Source of the DNA: CBFHND01 sp965657085
GTDB taxonomy: Bacteria; Pseudomonadota; Alphaproteobacteria; Rhodobacterales; Rhodobacteraceae
NCBI GenBank assembly: GCA_965657085.1
Contig: CBFHND010000015.1
Coordinates: 8,561-72,560, forward strand
DNA length: 64,000 nucleotides
Direction of reading: 5' to 3'
Shown: piece by piece, positions 49,133 to 58,347 of the stretch
Position numbering within the stretch: the first letter of the stretch is position 1
Layout: each line of letters begins with the position of its first letter
The notes under the pieces: model-generated
Seen by the model: only the letters and a program-made list of their open reading frames with translations
What the model was told of the DNA's origin: nothing
Databases searched by the model: none
Made by a program: the position numbers and the translations under genes

Positions 49133-49737
49133 CCAAAACCATCGAATTTTTCTATGCCGCGGACTCGGCCTATGCCTATCTCGGGGCGTACAAGCTGTCG
49201 CAGATCGCCGCGCGGCATGGGGCGCAAATCGTGCACAAACCGATGGAGCTTGGCCCGGTGATGCAGGCGGTGGGGTCCACCACCTTTCGCGAACGCACGC
49301 CTGCGCATATCGCTTATTTCTTTCGCCGGGAGTTGAAACGCTGGGCCGAATGGCATGGTGTGCCACTGATGGACGGGCGACCGACCCATCACGACAATTC
49401 CACCCGCATCGCCAACGGGCTGATCGTAGCAGCAGGGCAGGGGGCTGATGCCGACGCGCTCAGCCATGCGCTCTTGCGCGCGCATTGGGTGGAGGACGCC
49501 GATCTGGCGGACTCCGAGACACTGGCGGCCATTCTGAAAAGCGTGGGGCTGGCGGCAGACATGCTGGAGCAGGCCGGGTCGGATGCGGTGCAAGCGCAAT
49601 TGGACGCCAACACCGCTGAAGCCATCGACAAGGCCATGTTCGGCTCGCCCACCTACGTGGTGGGTGGGGATCTGTTCTATGGTCAAGACCGGCTGGACCA
49701 TGTGGACCGCGCGTTGACGAAAGCCTTTGCGCCATGA
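49129..49737 (+). CDS. 2-hydroxychromene-2-carboxylate isomerase-like DsbA-fold protein
   Basis: The 202-residue protein has the DsbA/kappa-GST fold seen in HCCA isomerases: FFYAADSAYAYLGAYKL with the active-site serine region, HKPMELGPVMQAVG, and FGSPTYVVGGDLFYGQDRLDHVD near the C-terminus. It differs clearly from the paralogue at 15.7 kb. It overlaps both neighbours (argF and the reductase) by 4 bases. The substrate is unknown; general glutathione-linked isomerase or detoxifying roles are possible. Confidence 0.82.
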   Translation: MTKTIEFFYAADSAYAYLGAYKLSQIAARHGAQIVHKPMELGPVMQAVGSTTFRERTPAHIAYFFRRELKRWAEWHGVPLMDGRPTHHDNSTRIANGLIVAAGQGADADALSHALLRAHWVEDADLADSETLAAILKSVGLAADMLEQAGSDAVQAQLDANTAEAIDKAMFGSPTYVVGGDLFYGQDRLDHVDRALTKAFAP

Positions 49738-50708
49738 CTCGCGTGGCGATTGCAGGGGCAGGCAGCATCGGCTGCTATGTTGGTGGCCTTCTGGCGGATC
49801 ACGGCCATGACGTGCGCTTTCTTGCCCGTCCGCGGATTGCCAAAGCGGCGGCGCAAGAAGGTCTGAGGCTGACCGATTACAAGGGTCTTGATGTAACCCT
49901 CGCTCTGGAGATGGACACCACACCCGATGCGCTGTCGGAGGCCGAGGTGATCCTTGTCACCGTGAAGTCCGCAGCGACCGCTGAAATGGCGCATGCGATC
50001 GCGGCCCATGCGTCCAAGAGTGCATTGATCCTGAGCCTTCAAAACGGTGTCGCCAATGCAGCCACGCTGCGCGCACATCTGCCTGACCATGACGTGCGCG
50101 CCGCGATGGTGCCATTCAACGTGGTGCCCACCGGGCCTGCGGCCTTTCACCGGGGGACCTCGGGCGACATCCTGGTGCAGGCCGGGCCGTTGCCTGACCT
50201 GAACACCCCGCATCTGCAGTGGCAAAGCGTGGACAACATCGAAGCCATTCAATGGGGTAAGCTGCTGATCAACCTTGGCAATGCGGTCAACGCGCTGTCG
50301 GGTCTGACCTTGCTGGACCAATTGCACGACCGCGCGTGGCGCCGCGTCATGGCCGACCAAATGGCGGAAGGGCTGCGCGTGCTGCGCGCGGCGGGTATCC
50401 AACCGGCCAAGACCACCGCGGCCCCACCCGCCTTGTTGCCACATATCCTGCGCCTGCCCAGGCCCCTGTTCAATCGGATCGCGGCGCAAATGCTGACGAT
50501 TGATCCCCATGCGCGGTCATCCATGTGGGATGACCTGACCCAGCGCCGCACCACCGAGGTTGATGCGCTGCAAGGGGCGCTGATCGCCCTTGGCGCGCAG
50601 CACGGCGTCGCCACACCGCTGATGGCGCATATCACGGCACTGGTCAAAGCGGCCGAAGCGCAGGGCGACGGCCCGCCGGGCCTGACACCGCAGGATCTGC
50701 GGCCTTGA
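49734..50708 (+). CDS. 2-dehydropantoate 2-reductase-like (ApbA/PanE)
   Basis: This is a 324-residue NADPH-dependent reductase with an N-terminal Rossmann domain (AIAGAGSIGCYVGGLLADHGHDV) and the C-terminal ApbA_C domain. The catalytic lysine of ketopantoate reductases is visible in IQWGKLLINLGNAVNAL. The enzyme would make pantoate for coenzyme A synthesis, but the family also includes reductases of other 2-oxo acids and no pantothenate genes are nearby. It is the last gene of the argD-argF run. Confidence 0.82.
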   Translation: MTRVAIAGAGSIGCYVGGLLADHGHDVRFLARPRIAKAAAQEGLRLTDYKGLDVTLALEMDTTPDALSEAEVILVTVKSAATAEMAHAIAAHASKSALILSLQNGVANAATLRAHLPDHDVRAAMVPFNVVPTGPAAFHRGTSGDILVQAGPLPDLNTPHLQWQSVDNIEAIQWGKLLINLGNAVNALSGLTLLDQLHDRAWRRVMADQMAEGLRVLRAAGIQPAKTTAAPPALLPHILRLPRPLFNRIAAQMLTIDPHARSSMWDDLTQRRTTEVDALQGALIALGAQHGVATPLMAHITALVKAAEAQGDGPPGLTPQDLRP

Positions 50709-50777
50709 CGTATCCGGCTTGTCCTTGGCCGAACTGCCCGTATGGTAACGCAAACAAGATTTGAACCGGGGGCATTC

Positions 50778-52184
50778 ATGGGCAAGGCAGATATCGGTGT
50801 GTACGGGTTGGGCACCATGGGCAGCGCGCTGGCGCTGAACTTTGCGGACAAGGGCTTTGCCGTGGCTGTCAGCAACCGCGAAGACGACTGGATCGCGCCC
50901 TTCCTCGCCGAAGCCGGAGACCTTGCCGACCGGATCACTGGCCATGCCGATCTGGCCGCCTTCGTGGCCGCGATCAAGGCCCCGCGCACGATCCTGTTCA
51001 TGATCCCTTCGACCAAGCCGATGGACGACATGATCGCCACCATCAAACCGCTGCTTGAAGATGGCGACACCATCATTGACGGCGGCAATGCCGATTTCAA
51101 CGACACGCGCCGCCGGTCCGCTGAACTGGCCGGCACGGGCCTGCATTTCGTAGGCATGGGCGTGTCGGGTGGGGAAGACGGCGCGCGGCATGGGCCTTCG
51201 ATGATGGTTGGCGGCACCGATCATTCGTGGACCCAGCTTAAACCCATGGCCGAGGCCATTGCCGCCAAGTTTGAAGGTGCGCCTTGCGTCGATCACCTTG
51301 GCCCCGATGGCGCGGGCCATTTCGTCAAGACCGTGCACAACGGAATCGAATATGCCGATATGCAGATGATCGCGGAGCTTTACGGGCTGATGCGCGATCA
51401 GGGGGGCATGGCAGCACCTGCCATTGGGGATGTGTTTGCGCGCTGGGCCAAAGGGCCGCTCAGTTCCTATCTGATCGAGATTACCGCCGCTGCCCTCCAT
51501 TCGACGGACAGCCAGACGGGGCAACCGATGGTGGATGTGATCCGCGATCAGGCTGGGCAGAAGGGCACAGGCCGCTGGACGCTGATCGAGGCGCTGAAGA
51601 TGGGGCAATCGGCCTCGACCATCGAAGCGGCAGTGGGCGCGCGTGGCTGGTCATCGGAACGAACGGTGCGGTTGGCGGCGCAGGATATGATGGATCCGGC
51701 GGCCCAACCCGCAGACATGCCCGGCGAGGACGACATGGAAAACGCCATGCTGGCCGCGCGTATCCTCGGTCACGCGCAGGGATTTCGCATTCTGGCGGCA
51801 GCTTCCGAAGAATTCGGCTGGAGCCTCGATATGGCGCGCATCGCAGAAATTTGGCGCGCGGGGTGCATCATCCGTTCGGCCCTTCTGGATGATTTCGCGG
51901 ACGCGTTCCGGGGTGATCTGCCCCATGGCCACCTGATCCTTGCGCCAGCGATGCGCGACCGGCTGGCCGCCGCCTTGCCGGGGTTGCGCCGTGTGGTTGC
52001 GGCCAGCGCCCTGACGGGTCAGCCGGTGCCTGCCTTGTCGGCGGCGCTGGCGTGGCACGACACCATGGCCAAGGGGCGCGGCACCGCCAACATGATCCAG
52101 GCGCAGCGCGATTTCTTTGGCGCGCACGGGTTCGAGCGGCTGGACAGCGACGGCAAGCACCACGGCGACTGGAACCGCGCCTGA
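50778..52184 (+). CDS. gnd: 6-phosphogluconate dehydrogenase (decarboxylating)
   Basis: The start MGKADIGVYGLGTMG at 50778 gives 468 residues, the normal length for the long-form enzyme; the upstream in-frame ATG at 50742 lacks family sequence. Motifs: NADP-binding VYGLGTMGSALALN, the 6PGDH signature FVGMGVSGGEDGARHGPSMM, the catalytic KTVHNGIEYADMQ and the late LILAPAMRDRL. It oxidises 6-phosphogluconate to ribulose 5-phosphate. No zwf or pgl genes are adjacent in the window. Confidence 0.93.
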   Translation: MGKADIGVYGLGTMGSALALNFADKGFAVAVSNREDDWIAPFLAEAGDLADRITGHADLAAFVAAIKAPRTILFMIPSTKPMDDMIATIKPLLEDGDTIIDGGNADFNDTRRRSAELAGTGLHFVGMGVSGGEDGARHGPSMMVGGTDHSWTQLKPMAEAIAAKFEGAPCVDHLGPDGAGHFVKTVHNGIEYADMQMIAELYGLMRDQGGMAAPAIGDVFARWAKGPLSSYLIEITAAALHSTDSQTGQPMVDVIRDQAGQKGTGRWTLIEALKMGQSASTIEAAVGARGWSSERTVRLAAQDMMDPAAQPADMPGEDDMENAMLAARILGHAQGFRILAAASEEFGWSLDMARIAEIWRAGCIIRSALLDDFADAFRGDLPHGHLILAPAMRDRLAAALPGLRRVVAASALTGQPVPALSAALAWHDTMAKGRGTANMIQAQRDFFGAHGFERLDSDGKHHGDWNRA

Positions 52185-52193
52185 TCCCTAGCG

Positions 52194-52237
52194 GCGCGGT
52201 TTCGCGCGCCCCTCACTATCTGCGCGGTTTCGCGCGC
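52194..52237. repeat. Tandem 16-bp hairpin repeat at the gnd/hrpB junction
   Basis: GCGCGGTTTCGCGCGC occurs at 52194-52209 and 52222-52237. Each copy can fold as GCGCG-GTTT-CGCGC. The second copy codes for the last residues of HrpB; the first lies just beyond its stop codon and looks like a duplicated end of the gene. The pair may act as a two-way terminator for gnd and hrpB. Confidence 0.7.
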
Positions 52238-54627
52238 AAGGTCGGATCGGCCTGCGTCGGGTCTTCGGGCCATGGGTGTTTGGGGTATTGCCCGCGCATA
52301 TCCTTGCGCACATCCGCATAGCTGCTGGCCCAGAAACCGGGCAGGTCCATCGTGATCTGGATGGGGCGCTGCGCCGGGGACAGCAGTGTGATCTTCAGCG
52401 GCTGACCGCCCACCAGCGGATGCACGGTCACGCCGAACATCTCTTGCAGGCGCACGGCGATCTGAGGCACCGCTTCACTGTAGTCAATTGGCACTTTGCG
52501 GCCCAAGGGGGTGGTAAAACTGCCCGGTACGGCCCGGTCCAGTGCCTGCATCCCGTTCCATCCCAGCCGCGCATTCAGCGCCTCTGAGATGTCAAAGGCT
52601 TTCCAGTCGCCGCTGCTGCGTACGCCTGCAAGGAACGGCAGCAACCAGTCTTCGAGCGTTTCTAGCAAGGCCGCGTCGGACCAATCGCTTGCGTCTTGCA
52701 TCAGCCGGATGCGTGCCAGCAACCGCGCGGCCTTGGCGCTGGGGCGTAGACCCAATTGGCGTACGCCCTCCAGCATTGCAGTGGCAACGGCGTCGGGGGG
52801 CGCGTCCGTCCAGGCGCGATCTTCCAGAACCAGCGCGCCAAGGCGTTCCTGTTGACGCGCCAGCACGCGGTTGTCGCGCTTGGACCAGATGCACAGATCG
52901 TGCCAACCGATGGCGTCGCCAAAGAGGTCGCGCAGGTCGCCTTCGTCCAGTTGCACGGCTTGCCGGACACGTGCCTCGCGCGGGTCACCGTCCAGATCGG
53001 TGGCGACGATCAACCGCGCCCCGGCCAGCGCATCGCCTTCGGGCAGGATCGCGCCCTTGCCCCCCGACAACACATAGCGCGGTGCATCACCCTTGCGGCG
53101 CAGCCCGATGCGGTCGGGATAGGCCAATGCGGCCAATGCACCAAGGCTGTGCCGGGTGCTGCCCTGTTCCAGCCGGCGCAGGCGCTTGGCCTCGGATTTG
53201 ACACGCTCCAGCGCGCCCCGGTGCAATACGCCACCAAAGCGGGCGGGGGTCTGCAAGGCCTGCACCCGTTGCCGCAGGTCCGTACCGGTGCCACGCAGGA
53301 TGTCGCGTTCAGACAGCAGGGCCGCGACCTCGGCAGCACCCGGTCCGCCCACTGTCAGCATGTGCGCCAGTCTCGGGTGCAGCGGCACCCGCGCCAACGC
53401 GCGACCGTGGTCGGTGATGCGGGCTTTGGCATCCAGCGCGCCCAGCATCTGCAGAACCGTCTGCGCTTCGCCAAAGCGGCCCGGATGTGGTGGCGTCAGG
53501 AATTTGAGCGCCTCCGGGGTGGCCCCCCACATCGCCAGTTCCAGCGCCAGTGGGGTAAGGTCGCCCGCCTCGATCTCGGCGGGGGGAAAGGCTGCGAGCG
53601 CGCCATCCTCGCCCCGTGTCCAGAGCTTGTAGGCATGGCCCGGAGCCACCCGGCCCGCGCGGCCAGCGCGCTGGGTCGCTTCGGCGCGGGTGACCCGTTC
53701 AGTGACCAGCCGCGACATACCGCTGGCCGCATCGAAGCGCGCGCGGCGGGACCGGCCGCCATCGACCACGATGCGGATGTCGGCAATGGTCAACGATGTC
53801 TCGGCGATGGAGGTGGCCAGCACCACCTTGCGCCCGTGTTTTGCCGGGGTGATCGCTGCACGTTGGGCTGCGAAATCCATGGCACCGAAAAGTGGATGCA
53901 CCGTGCAATCGCCTGGCACGGCCCCGTCCAACAACGCCTGTACGCGCCTGATTTCGCCCTCACCGGGCAGGAACACCAGCACGCTGCCCTGCTGTTCGCG
54001 CAAGGCCGCCCGCACCAGATCGGCCACCGCGCCCTCGAACCGCTGCGATTTGTCCAACGGTCGGTCCAGCCAATGCGGCGTCACCTCGAAGGACTGCCCC
54101 TCGGAGGTGATCATCGGCGCGCCCATCAGCCCGGCAACCGGACCTGCATCCAGCGTTGCGGACATGACCACGATGTTCAGGTCGTCGCGCAGGGCATCCG
54201 CCGCCTCAAGGCATAGGGCAAGGCCCAGATCGGCATTGAGGCTGCGTTCATGAAATTCGTCGAAGATCACGGTGCCGATACCCGGCAGATCGGGATCGCT
54301 CTGAATCATGCGGGTCAGGATGCCTTCGGTCACGACCTCGATCCGGGTCATCGGCCCGACCTTGGATTGGCCGCGCATTCTATAGCCAACGGTTTCGCCC
54401 ACGGCCTCGCCCAGCGTCTGTGCCATGCGCTCTGCGGCGGCGCGGGCGGCAAGGCGGCGGGGTTCCAGCATGAGGATGCGATCGGCAAACCCCGCTTCAA
54501 GCAGCGCCAGCGGCACGCGCGTCGTCTTGCCCGCGCCGGGGGGCGCCTGCAGCACCAGACGGCCCTGCGCGGCCAGCGTGGCGGTCACATCATCCAGAAC
54601 GGCATCTATGGGCAGGACAGGGCGCAT
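52216..54627 (-). CDS. hrpB: ATP-dependent helicase HrpB
   Basis: The start MRPVLPIDAVLDDV at 54627 gives 803 residues. It is a DEAH/RHA-type helicase with Walker A APPGAGKTTRVPL (29-41), DEFH motif IFDEFHERSL, SAT motif MSATLDAG, motif V TSIAETSLTI and motif VI QRAGRAGRVAPG, then the HrpB-specific C-terminal domain with VPIDYSEAVPQIAVRLQEMFG. RNA or nucleic-acid remodelling is assumed; its cellular role is not settled in most bacteria. It converges on gnd. Confidence 0.93.
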   Translation of the reverse strand: MRPVLPIDAVLDDVTATLAAQGRLVLQAPPGAGKTTRVPLALLEAGFADRILMLEPRRLAARAAAERMAQTLGEAVGETVGYRMRGQSKVGPMTRIEVVTEGILTRMIQSDPDLPGIGTVIFDEFHERSLNADLGLALCLEAADALRDDLNIVVMSATLDAGPVAGLMGAPMITSEGQSFEVTPHWLDRPLDKSQRFEGAVADLVRAALREQQGSVLVFLPGEGEIRRVQALLDGAVPGDCTVHPLFGAMDFAAQRAAITPAKHGRKVVLATSIAETSLTIADIRIVVDGGRSRRARFDAASGMSRLVTERVTRAEATQRAGRAGRVAPGHAYKLWTRGEDGALAAFPPAEIEAGDLTPLALELAMWGATPEALKFLTPPHPGRFGEAQTVLQMLGALDAKARITDHGRALARVPLHPRLAHMLTVGGPGAAEVAALLSERDILRGTGTDLRQRVQALQTPARFGGVLHRGALERVKSEAKRLRRLEQGSTRHSLGALAALAYPDRIGLRRKGDAPRYVLSGGKGAILPEGDALAGARLIVATDLDGDPREARVRQAVQLDEGDLRDLFGDAIGWHDLCIWSKRDNRVLARQQERLGALVLEDRAWTDAPPDAVATAMLEGVRQLGLRPSAKAARLLARIRLMQDASDWSDAALLETLEDWLLPFLAGVRSSGDWKAFDISEALNARLGWNGMQALDRAVPGSFTTPLGRKVPIDYSEAVPQIAVRLQEMFGVTVHPLVGGQPLKITLLSPAQRPIQITMDLPGFWASSYADVRKDMRGQYPKHPWPEDPTQADPTLRAKPRR

Positions 54628-54725
54628 GGCACGCTTATCCGGCAATCCGCGCCCAAGGCCAAGCGCCAGCACTGGACATTCTTGCGGCGAGGTCCGAAAA
54701 ACCAGACCAGAGGAAAGGCGCGCGC

Positions 54726-55700
54726 ATGGACATTCAGGACACAGCCCAACGGATCATGGCCGGGGAACGCCGCGCGCTGGCCCGAGCGATCACCCTTGTC
54801 GAAAGCGCGCGTGCGGATCACCGGGCGGAGGCGGCGGCCCTGCTGGCAGCCCTGCCGCGCGACCGTCAGGCGTTGCGCATCGGCCTGTCGGGGACACCCG
54901 GCGTGGGCAAGAGCACGTTCATCGAAAGCTTTGGCATGATGCTGACCGCGCAGGGGTCGCGGGTTGCGGTTCTGGCCGTTGATCCCAGTTCATCCCGGTC
55001 GGGCGGGTCGATCCTGGGCGACAAGACGCGGATGGACCGGCTCAGCCGCGATCCCGCGGCCTTTATCCGCCCCAGTCCCAGCCAGACGCATCTGGGCGGT
55101 GTGGCGCGCCGCACCCGCGAGGCGGTGGCGCTGTGCGAGGCGGCGGGGTTCGACGTGGTGCTGATCGAAACGGTGGGGGTGGGCCAGTCCGAAACCGTTG
55201 TGGCGCAAATGGCGGACCTGTTTCTGCTGTTGCTGGCACCTGCGGGGGGCGATGAGTTGCAGGGGGTCAAACGTGGCATCATGGAGATGGCCGACATCAT
55301 TCTGGTCAACAAGGCCGACGGTGATCTGAAACCTGCAGCCATGCGGACGTGCGCCGATTATGCCGGGGCGCTGCGTCTGCTGCGCAAGCGCCCGCAGGAC
55401 CCGGACGGATACCCCAAGGCGATGATGGTGTCCGCGCTGGAAGAACAAGGCATGACCGACGCCTGGGCCGCGATGCAGGAGCTGGATACGTGGCGCAAGG
55501 CGGAGGGCCATTTCGACCGCACCCGGGCCATGCAGTCGCAATACTGGTTCGAACAGGACGTGCGCGCGGCGCTTCTGGCGCAACTGGACACGGCGGACGC
55601 GCGCGCGCTGATGGCTGATCTGGGGGCAGAGGTGGCGCAAGGCACGCTTGACCCGGCGGTGGCGGCGGCGCGGATGCTGGAGGGCCTAGGCCGTCAGTGA
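54726..55700 (+). CDS. meaB: Methylmalonyl-CoA mutase-associated GTPase MeaB
   Basis: This 324-residue G3E GTPase has Walker A SGTPGVGKSTF (55-65), the DPSSSRSGGSILGDKTRM segment, the switch-like ETVGVGQSET and NKADGDL base-recognition motif. It protects and repairs B12-dependent acyl-CoA mutases, namely methylmalonyl-CoA and, in ccr-bearing organisms, ethylmalonyl-CoA mutase. That fits the ccr gene at the start of the window; the two loci are 54 kb apart. The 3' end overlaps the convergent DUF2855 gene by 15 bases. Confidence 0.94.
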   Translation: MDIQDTAQRIMAGERRALARAITLVESARADHRAEAAALLAALPRDRQALRIGLSGTPGVGKSTFIESFGMMLTAQGSRVAVLAVDPSSSRSGGSILGDKTRMDRLSRDPAAFIRPSPSQTHLGGVARRTREAVALCEAAGFDVVLIETVGVGQSETVVAQMADLFLLLLAPAGGDELQGVKRGIMEMADIILVNKADGDLKPAAMRTCADYAGALRLLRKRPQDPDGYPKAMMVSALEEQGMTDAWAAMQELDTWRKAEGHFDRTRAMQSQYWFEQDVRAALLAQLDTADARALMADLGAEVAQGTLDPAVAAARMLEGLGRQ

Positions 55701-56789
55701 CAGCATATGGCCCTTGGCCGGATCGATGCGGCCCTGCAACATCTCGCTATACTGTGCCTGTACCGCTTCTGGTCCAGCGCCGTGCGTGACCTGCATCCAG
55801 TCCTTCGCCCCTTCGAAAAAGGCGGCGGAGGCAGCGGCCAGACGCTTTTGAAACCCGTCACGGCCCCATGCGGCGATACGCTCCTGCGCATAGCTGGGGG
55901 CGAAGAAGAACGCAGGCTTGGGCCCGCCTGTCAGCCCATCGACAAAATTCGACGTACTCTGCCAATGGGTCAGGCCCACGCGGCAGCTGTTCTTGAGGGC
56001 TGCATCGAGGTGCCTGTGCACCCGGCGCAACAGGTCCGCATCGCCTGCCATATCCACAAAGGCCGTGGGCGTCACATCGAGCGTTTCGAGGTCTTCGTAG
56101 GCAAGGACCCTGTCATAGCAGCCAAGGCTTTGGGTGAAGGCCATGTTGCCCGCACTGGTCAGCCCCACGATTTCCAGCCCCGCAGGTTTGTCGCGCATCA
56201 TGCCAAAGGCCACGCCCATCGCAGTCTTGGACGATGCACTCGACAAAAGCAGCCGCGACGCCCCGAAACAGTCATTCTCGCGGTGCAGATCATCCAGCAG
56301 GAAAGACGTGGTGAACAAGGGCCGCAACAGCGCGATCAGCGCCTCCTGATCGGGCGCATAGGTGGGATCGGCATCCACGAAACTGTACTGGTTGTAGATC
56401 GGCGACATCTCTTGGCGGTGCGCGGCCATGTCCATCATGCCGTAGTCGGTGATCTTGCCGGGTTCGATCACCAGATGGCTGGACATCGGGAAATAGCCGT
56501 AGACGCGCCGCCCCACCGCGACCTGCGGATGGGTCGAGGCCACGACCTCGGCAAAACCCCAGACCGGCACGCGGCCCCAGCCGTCGTGGTCCACGGGAAA
56601 GAAGTTCCAATAACCCATGGCATCCGGGGCCACGGCATAGGTGATGTTATTGGCCGTCAGCGCAAAACTGTCGATGCGCAGGGTGGCCTGGCCATCCGGC
56701 AGGGTGCCGGGCAGGGTGGATGTGACAATCTCGGTCTGGCTCAGATCGGCGCGGTTGACGATCATGTCGGTGACGGTCTGCTGGGTCAT
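55686..56789 (-). CDS. DUF2855-family protein
   Basis: The 367-residue protein matches the DUF2855 family as I recall it: LTANNITYAVAPDAMGYWNFFP, WGRVPVWGFAEVVASTHPQVAVGRRVYGYFPMS, and LLLSSASSKTAMGVAF, in a layout like a medium-chain dehydrogenase with a weak nucleotide-binding core. Its biochemical role is unknown. It faces meaB tail to tail, overlapping by 15 bases, and is divergent from rpmB. Confidence 0.82.
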   Translation of the reverse strand: MTQQTVTDMIVNRADLSQTEIVTSTLPGTLPDGQATLRIDSFALTANNITYAVAPDAMGYWNFFPVDHDGWGRVPVWGFAEVVASTHPQVAVGRRVYGYFPMSSHLVIEPGKITDYGMMDMAAHRQEMSPIYNQYSFVDADPTYAPDQEALIALLRPLFTTSFLLDDLHRENDCFGASRLLLSSASSKTAMGVAFGMMRDKPAGLEIVGLTSAGNMAFTQSLGCYDRVLAYEDLETLDVTPTAFVDMAGDADLLRRVHRHLDAALKNSCRVGLTHWQSTSNFVDGLTGGPKPAFFFAPSYAQERIAAWGRDGFQKRLAAASAAFFEGAKDWMQVTHGAGPEAVQAQYSEMLQGRIDPAKGHMLSLTA

Positions 56790-56913
56790 TGGGGCATCCT
56801 TTGTTGCGGCTTGACCCAGCTTGGACCGTGGCCCAAGGCGCTCGCAACCCCGCGGGCGATCTTACCTTGCGGCGAAGGGTGCGCGGATGCGTGAAAAACA
56901 CCTCCATTGCGGC

Positions 56914-56942
56914 TTGACCACACGCGCGATTCCCCCTATTGC
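56914..56942 (+). promoter_or_regulatory. Likely sigma-70 promoter of rpmB
   Basis: TTGACC (56914-56919) is separated by 17 bp from TATTGC (56937-56942), 92 bases before the rpmB start. The -35 is part of a 13-bp direct repeat TTGCGGCTTGACC, also found at 56804-56816, whose copy has no good -10. The rest of the 244-bp gap shows no gene. Confidence 0.5.
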
Positions 56943-57033
56943 CACCAGACGAATTTGAGGACGCTGCCGTGGGTGGCGTTCATTGTCGTTGAGGGGACCG
57001 CCCTGACAGCGACCAGAGCAAAAGGATGATCCC

Positions 57034-57324
57034 ATGTCGCGCCGTTGCGAACTGACCGGAAAAGGCCCCATGTCTGGCAACAATGTCAGCCACGCCAACA
57101 ACAAGACCAAGCGTCGCTTTCTGCCTAACCTGAACGACGTGTCGTTGCAGTCCGAAACACTGGGCCGCGCGATCCGCTTCCGCATTTCCGCTGCTGCCCT
57201 GCGCACCGTTGACCACCGCGGTGGTCTGGACAAGTTCCTGGCCAAAGCCAAGGACACCGAGCTGTCCGCGCACGCACTGAAGGTCAAGAAAGAGATCGCC
57301 AAGGCCCAGGCCGCCGCGGCCTGA
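57034..57324 (+). CDS. rpmB: 50S ribosomal protein L28
   Basis: The 96-residue protein has the L28 N-terminus MSRRCELTGKGPMSGNNVSH, followed by ANNKTKRRFLPNLNDV and a helical C-terminal tail, all standard for alphaproteobacterial L28. The AAAAGGATGATCCC ribosome site precedes the ATG. It is a lone gene here, without rpmG, and is followed by a strong terminator. Confidence 0.97.
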   Translation: MSRRCELTGKGPMSGNNVSHANNKTKRRFLPNLNDVSLQSETLGRAIRFRISAAALRTVDHRGGLDKFLAKAKDTELSAHALKVKKEIAKAQAAAA

Positions 57325-57346
57325 TCTTTTTCGCATTGCGAAATTT

Positions 57347-57389
57347 GCGACCCCGCCCGAGGACACCCTCGGCGGGGTCGCTTCGTTTT
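57347..57389 (+). terminator. Terminator after rpmB
   Basis: GCGACCCCGCC(C)GAGG (57347-57362) pairs with CCTCGGCGGGGTCGC (57367-57381) with one bulged C, a 4-base loop and a short T-rich tail (CTTCGTTTT). This long GC stem 22 bases after the rpmB stop is a convincing factor-independent-type terminator. Confidence 0.8.
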
Positions 57390-57430
57390 GGCGCATTGCA
57401 TCCCTGTGCCGCTGTTTTTAAGTCGCTGCC

Positions 57431-57781
57431 ATGACACACAGGTTGTCCACGTTCATTTCTGCCACTTTGATGGCCTTGCTGGTCCTGACCGGCAGCGCGC
57501 TGGCGATGGCGCGCGGGGCGGGCCATGTGGCGGGACAGATGGTGATCTGCACCGGCACCGGCCCGGTGATGGTCTACCTGGGCGAACTGGGCCAGCCGAC
57601 CGACCCGCCTGTCTATTGCCCCGACGCCGTTGTCTCAATGATCGAAGATGCGGTGGTAAGCGATCTGCCCAGGCCGCAGCGCAACGCCTCGGGTCAGGAG
57701 TGTTTCGCCCATCTGGTCGCATTGATGTCGACCACGCCGCACTCTGCCTTTGAGGCGCGCGCCCCCCCCTTGTCTGTCTGA
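57431..57781 (+). CDS. Small exported protein upstream of the copper chaperone
   Basis: The 116-residue protein has a signal peptide (ISATLMALLVLTGSALA) and a mature part with QMVICTGTGPVMVYLG and VYCPD, where two cysteines may bind metal. It resembles DUF2946-like small secreted proteins often found beside copper genes, and the next gene, 49 bases away, is a periplasmic copper chaperone. A copper-related role is inference from context. Confidence 0.6.
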   Translation: MTHRLSTFISATLMALLVLTGSALAMARGAGHVAGQMVICTGTGPVMVYLGELGQPTDPPVYCPDAVVSMIEDAVVSDLPRPQRNASGQECFAHLVALMSTTPHSAFEARAPPLSV

Positions 57782-57830
57782 TCCCCTTCCAATTTCACGA
57801 CCGATCACAACAGACAAAGGATGTGACCCC

Positions 57831-58316
57831 ATGTCACTCAAACACTTCCTCGCCGCGGGTGCGGCCACGCTTGCCCTGACGTCGGCGGCCCTTGCCGATG
57901 GCATCATGGTCAAGGACCCATACGCCCGATCCTCGCGCCCCAATGCACCGACCGGAGCGGCCTTCATGACGCTGATGAATACGTCCGATACCGATGACCG
58001 CCTGATCGCCGCGCGGTCCGAGGCGGCCAAGCGGGTCGAGTTGCACACGCATATCGACAAGGGCAATGGCGTGATGCAAATGACCGAGATCGAAGGCGGC
58101 ATCGCCCTGCCCGCAGGCGGGATGCACGAAATGAAGCGCGGCGGCGATCACGTGATGCTGATGGGCCTGACAGCGCCCTTGGTGCAGGACGAGACGATCT
58201 CGGTCACGCTGGTCTTTGAACAGGCAGGCGAGATTGTTTTCGAAATCCCCGTCGACAACGACCGCAAGGCCGATCACGGCGGCATGGGCCACGGGACCAT
58301 GAAACACGGCGAATAA
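57831..58316 (+). CDS. Periplasmic copper chaperone PCu(A)C
   Basis: The ATG at 57831 gives 161 residues with a signal peptide ending SAALA. The mature domain has the PCuAC copper pattern: VELHTHIDKGNGVMQM (H72, H74, M82, M84), GGMHEMKRGGDHVMLMGL (H99, M101, H107, M109, M111). The C-terminal tail DHGGMGHGTMKHGE adds His/Met copper ligands. Such proteins deliver Cu(I) to cytochrome oxidase assembly. An AAAGGATGTG ribosome region precedes it. Confidence 0.92.
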   Translation: MSLKHFLAAGAATLALTSAALADGIMVKDPYARSSRPNAPTGAAFMTLMNTSDTDDRLIAARSEAAKRVELHTHIDKGNGVMQMTEIEGGIALPAGGMHEMKRGGDHVMLMGLTAPLVQDETISVTLVFEQAGEIVFEIPVDNDRKADHGGMGHGTMKHGE

Positions 58317-58347
58317 CGCGCCCCCCGGTTGTGCGGGTGTGCTGGGC

